Origin: Pseudomonadota bacterium
GTDB lineage: Bacteria > Pseudomonadota > Alphaproteobacteria > Caulobacterales > Caulobacteraceae
Assembly: GCA_023434265.1 (NCBI GenBank)
Contig: JAEYTA010000135.1
Coordinates: forward strand, 1 to 7,559
Reading direction: 5' to 3'
DNA: 7,559 nt
Part shown: positions 6,195 to 7,559 of the stretch, one piece after another
Layout of the letters: the number at the start of each line of letters is the position of its first letter
Position numbering within the stretch: position 1 is the first letter of the stretch
The notes under the pieces: model-generated
Seen by the model: only the letters and a program-made list of their open reading frames with translations
Databases searched by the model: none
Told to the model about the DNA's origin: nothing
Program-made: the position numbers and the translations under genes

Positions 6195-6212
6195 CGCAGC
6201 ATGCATGTTGCG
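6195..6212. promoter_or_regulatory. 18-base imperfect palindrome between the divergent promoters
   Basis: CGCAGCATG/CATGTTGCG pairs with one mismatch across an 18-base dyad. It lies between the sppA -35 (6161-6166) and the panD -35 (6228), where a dimeric regulator could act on one or both genes. No known operator was recognised, so it may be chance. Confidence 0.35.
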
Positions 6213-6227
6213 ACGCAGCGAGAATGA

Positions 6228-6256
6228 TTGATGCCGGCCCGCGGAACGCCTATATC
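6228..6256 (+). promoter_or_regulatory. Probable panD promoter
   Basis: TTGATGC (6228-6234), a 14-base spacer and CCTATATC (6249-6256) match the Caulobacter housekeeping consensus TTGACGS-N10-14-GCTANAWC closely: one mismatch in the -35 and one in the -10. Transcription would start near 6263, giving a leader of about 50 bases. That leader holds a hairpin (GGGGCG 6272-6277, loop GAT, CGCCCC 6281-6286) shortly before the AAGGGA ribosome-binding sequence (6295-6300). Confidence 0.62.
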
Positions 6257-6311
6257 CACGGCCTGCGAGCGGGGGCGGATCGCCCCGCGTCACCAAGGGA
6301 CCGCACTCCCC

Positions 6312-6668
6312 ATGCTGGTCACCCTGATGAAGGCCAAACTGCACCGCGCGACGGTGACCCAGGCCGATCTCGACTACGAGGGCTCGATCGCCATCGACGC
6401 CGACCTGCTGGACGCCGCGGGCATCTTTCCGCACGAGCAGGTCGACGTGCTGAACATCACCAACGGCGCGCGCTTCACCACCTACGCCATCGAGGCCCCG
6501 CGCGGCTCGCGCGTCATCGGCGTCAACGGCGCCGCCGCCCGCCTGGTGCAGAAGAACGACAAGGTCATCGTGGTCACCTACGGCCAGCTGCCGCAGGAAG
6601 AGGCCCGCCAGTGGTCGCCGACGGTAGTGCTGCTGGACGACCGCAACGAGATCAAGAAGGCGGCCTGA
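6312..6668 (+). CDS. panD: Aspartate 1-decarboxylase proenzyme
   Basis: Encodes 118 residues. PanD decarboxylates L-aspartate to beta-alanine for pantothenate and coenzyme A synthesis in the cytoplasm. It is made as an inactive chain that cuts itself between G24 and S25 (YEGS), turning S25 into the pyruvoyl cofactor. Key residues fall at the same numbers as in E. coli: K9, H11 (KLHR), Y22-E23-G24-S25, R54, T57, Y58 (ARFTTYA) and N72 (VNGAAA). DEEAR-type PQEEARQW and the NEIKKAA end are also typical. I chose ATG at 6312 (MLVTLMKAKLHR), 11 bases after AAGGGA; ATG at 6327 is possible, but the E. coli protein also has the extra N-terminal residues. The longer frame from 6228 is rejected because it would start inside the promoter. 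It is the only plus-strand gene and appears monocistronic. Confidence 0.97.
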   Translation: MLVTLMKAKLHRATVTQADLDYEGSIAIDADLLDAAGIFPHEQVDVLNITNGARFTTYAIEAPRGSRVIGVNGAAARLVQKNDKVIVVTYGQLPQEEARQWSPTVVLLDDRNEIKKAA

Positions 6669-6683
6669 CGGCCGCCAGCGGCC

Positions 6684-6762
6684 AGTGGCCCGTGGCCGGC
6701 GGGCGTCAGAAACCGAAGACGCGCTCCGATTCCTGGTCACGGGCCGCCGGCCACGGGTCACT
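6684..6762. repeat. Long inverted repeat between convergent genes (REP-like or bidirectional terminator)
   Basis: The left arm at 6684-6704 and the right arm at 6742-6762 are inverse complements over 21 bases, with one G-T wobble and one mismatch. The core CCCGTGGCCGGCGG is perfect. Within the 37-base loop, CAGAAACCG (6707-6715) and CGATTCCTG (6727-6735) can pair further with two mismatches, so the whole 79 bases could form one long hairpin. It lies 15 bases after the panD stop and directly before the stop of the opposing gene. No T tract longer than three follows on either side. Confidence 0.7.
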
Positions 6763-6763
6763 T

Positions 6764-7402
6764 TCAGCGCGCCAGGTCGTACACCCCGGTGATGTCGATC
6801 CGCACCGTCAGTTCGCCGGCGGCGACCGGGGTCGAGGCGGCGTCCATGGCCATTTCGGCGCGGGCGTACATCGGCCGCGGCGGCTGGGGCGTATAGCCGC
6901 CGCCCTCGGTCAGCGACCGGATGCCGCCGAGGTTCACGCCCAGGGCCTGGGCGTACAGCGCGGCCTTGGCCTGCAGATTGCGCACGGCCAGCTGACGAGC
7001 CTGGTTCTCGGCGGCCGTCGAATCCTTGAGACCGAAGGAAATCCCGCCGATCTGGTTGACGCCGGCGGCCACCACCGCGTCGGCGGTCGAACCGACCCGG
7101 TCGAGGTCATTGATCGTCACCGTCACCTGGTTGCTGGCCTGGTAGCCGCGCAGGCGCGGCGGCTCGTTCTGGACGTAGTCGTACTGGGCCGACAGGTTGA
7201 GGCCCGAGGTCTGGACGTCGCGCCCGGCGATTCCGGCACGACGCAGCGCGTCCATGACCTGGGTCATGCGGGCGGCGTTCTGCTGCATCGCCTCGGCCGC
7301 GGTGGCCGCCTCGGTGACGACGCCGAAATGGATGGTGGCCATGTCCGGCGCGGCCTTGACCTCGCCATAGGCCGACAGGTTCAGCGCCGGGCGCTCGGTC
7401 AC
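6764..7402 (-). CDS. SIMPL-domain (DUF541) protein, mature part lacking its signal peptide
   Basis: The frame from GTG at 7402 gives 212 residues covering a whole SIMPL (DUF541, YggE-like) domain. It starts ALNLSAYGEVKAAPDMATIHFGVVTEA, includes RDVQTSGLNLSAQYDY, RGYQASNQVTVTINDLDRVG, GGISFGLKD and AVRNLQAKAALYAQALGV, and ends at GELTVRIDITGVYDL. Family members are exported to the periplasm or outer membrane. E. coli YggE is tied to oxidative-stress tolerance, but the biochemical role is unknown. This frame has no signal peptide. One sits directly upstream in the same frame, separated by TAG (7408-7406) and one codon. No ribosome-binding sequence precedes the GTG. It is therefore most likely the 3' part of an interrupted gene, though restart at the GTG or suppression of the TAG cannot be excluded. 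The domain itself shows no other damage. Confidence 0.8.
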   Translation of the reverse strand: MTERPALNLSAYGEVKAAPDMATIHFGVVTEAATAAEAMQQNAARMTQVMDALRRAGIAGRDVQTSGLNLSAQYDYVQNEPPRLRGYQASNQVTVTINDLDRVGSTADAVVAAGVNQIGGISFGLKDSTAAENQARQLAVRNLQAKAALYAQALGVNLGGIRSLTEGGGYTPQPPRPMYARAEMAMDAASTPVAAGELTVRIDITGVYDLAR

Positions 7403-7405
7403 GGC

Positions 7406-7559
7406 CTAGATGGTCTGGGGCGCGCCGCCGCCCGGCTGCGACTGGGCCCGCGCGGCGGGAGCGGCGAAGGCCAGGGCGGCGGCGGCCAGCAGGCCGCCGC
7501 TGACCAGCAGAATGCGATTGGAGAGCGCCGGCAGGGCGGCGGTTCGGGCCTTGGAGGCG
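7406..7559 (-). pseudogene. Signal-peptide segment of the SIMPL gene, cut off by an amber stop (5' end outside window)
   Basis: Fifty codons are visible before TAG. They encode a basic region (SNRILL), a hydrophobic core (LVSGGLLAAAALAFAAPA), a signal-peptidase-I site (ARA followed by Q) and a short linker ending QTI. The frame is the same as the SIMPL domain at 7402, with only one codon between stop and GTG. A single base change, for example CAG to TAG, would restore one continuous exported protein. No start codon lies in this frame inside the window, so the gene begins beyond 7559. A sequencing error or a genuine nonsense mutation are the likely explanations. Confidence 0.75.

Noticed and set aside
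5230..6231. 333-codon open frame on the plus strand
   Set aside because: Antisense shadow of sppA; it crosses the sppA promoter and reaches the panD -35, and its composition is unlike a real protein.
4199..6259. 686-codon open frame on the minus strand
   Set aside because: Out-of-frame shadow of sppA, extremely Arg/Gly-rich with no recognisable domain.
6087..6761. 224-codon minus-strand frame opposite panD
   Set aside because: Antisense of panD; the plus strand carries a complete PanD with all catalytic residues and a promoter.

Overview
This is a GC-rich window of chromosomal core genes. It most likely comes from an alphaproteobacterium of the Caulobacteraceae, and Brevundimonas is my best guess. 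The guess rests on gene order and protein similarity recalled from memory, on promoters that fit the Caulobacter housekeeping consensus (TTGACGS, 10-14 bp, GCTANAWC), and on an alphaproteobacterial-type SOS box (GTTC-N7-GTTC). I could not run a search. All genes lie on the minus strand except panD.

Layout, left to right. At 1-1839 is the start of the dcw (division and cell wall) cluster, read right to left: mraZ, rsmH, then ftsL, which runs off the left edge. Each junction is a 4-base ATGA overlap, so this is a tightly coupled operon. At 1840-2167 is a 328-base control region. It holds four TGGG repeats at exact 10-base spacing (a MraZ operator), a probable promoter, a near-palindrome inside the promoter spacer, and a perfect GTTC-N7-GTTC SOS box. 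At 2168-2578 is RNase P RNA (rnpB), with a perfect 11-bp P1 helix and a T7 tract after its 3' end. At 2584-4202 are three closely packed genes: a small two-helix membrane protein, an AmpD-type amidase with a peptidoglycan-binding domain, and a 175-residue protein coupled to the amidase by a GTGA overlap. At 4309-6090 is a full-length 67K-type signal peptide peptidase SppA. At 6091-6311 is a divergent promoter region serving sppA (minus) and panD (plus). At 6312-6668 is panD, aspartate 1-decarboxylase. A long inverted repeat (6684-6762) sits at the convergent junction with the next gene. At 6764 to the right edge is a SIMPL-domain (DUF541) exported-protein gene whose signal-peptide part is cut from the mature domain by an in-frame TAG.

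Functionally the window is mostly envelope and division: division-cluster control (MraZ), 16S rRNA methylation (RsmH), divisome assembly (FtsL), peptidoglycan turnover (amidase) and membrane-peptide degradation (SppA). panD (pantothenate/CoA) and rnpB (tRNA 5' processing) are housekeeping genes lying among them.

I found no novel multi-gene system. The observations most worth following are the combination of MraZ boxes and an SOS box in front of the division cluster, the amber stop inside the SIMPL gene, and the long inverted repeat after panD.
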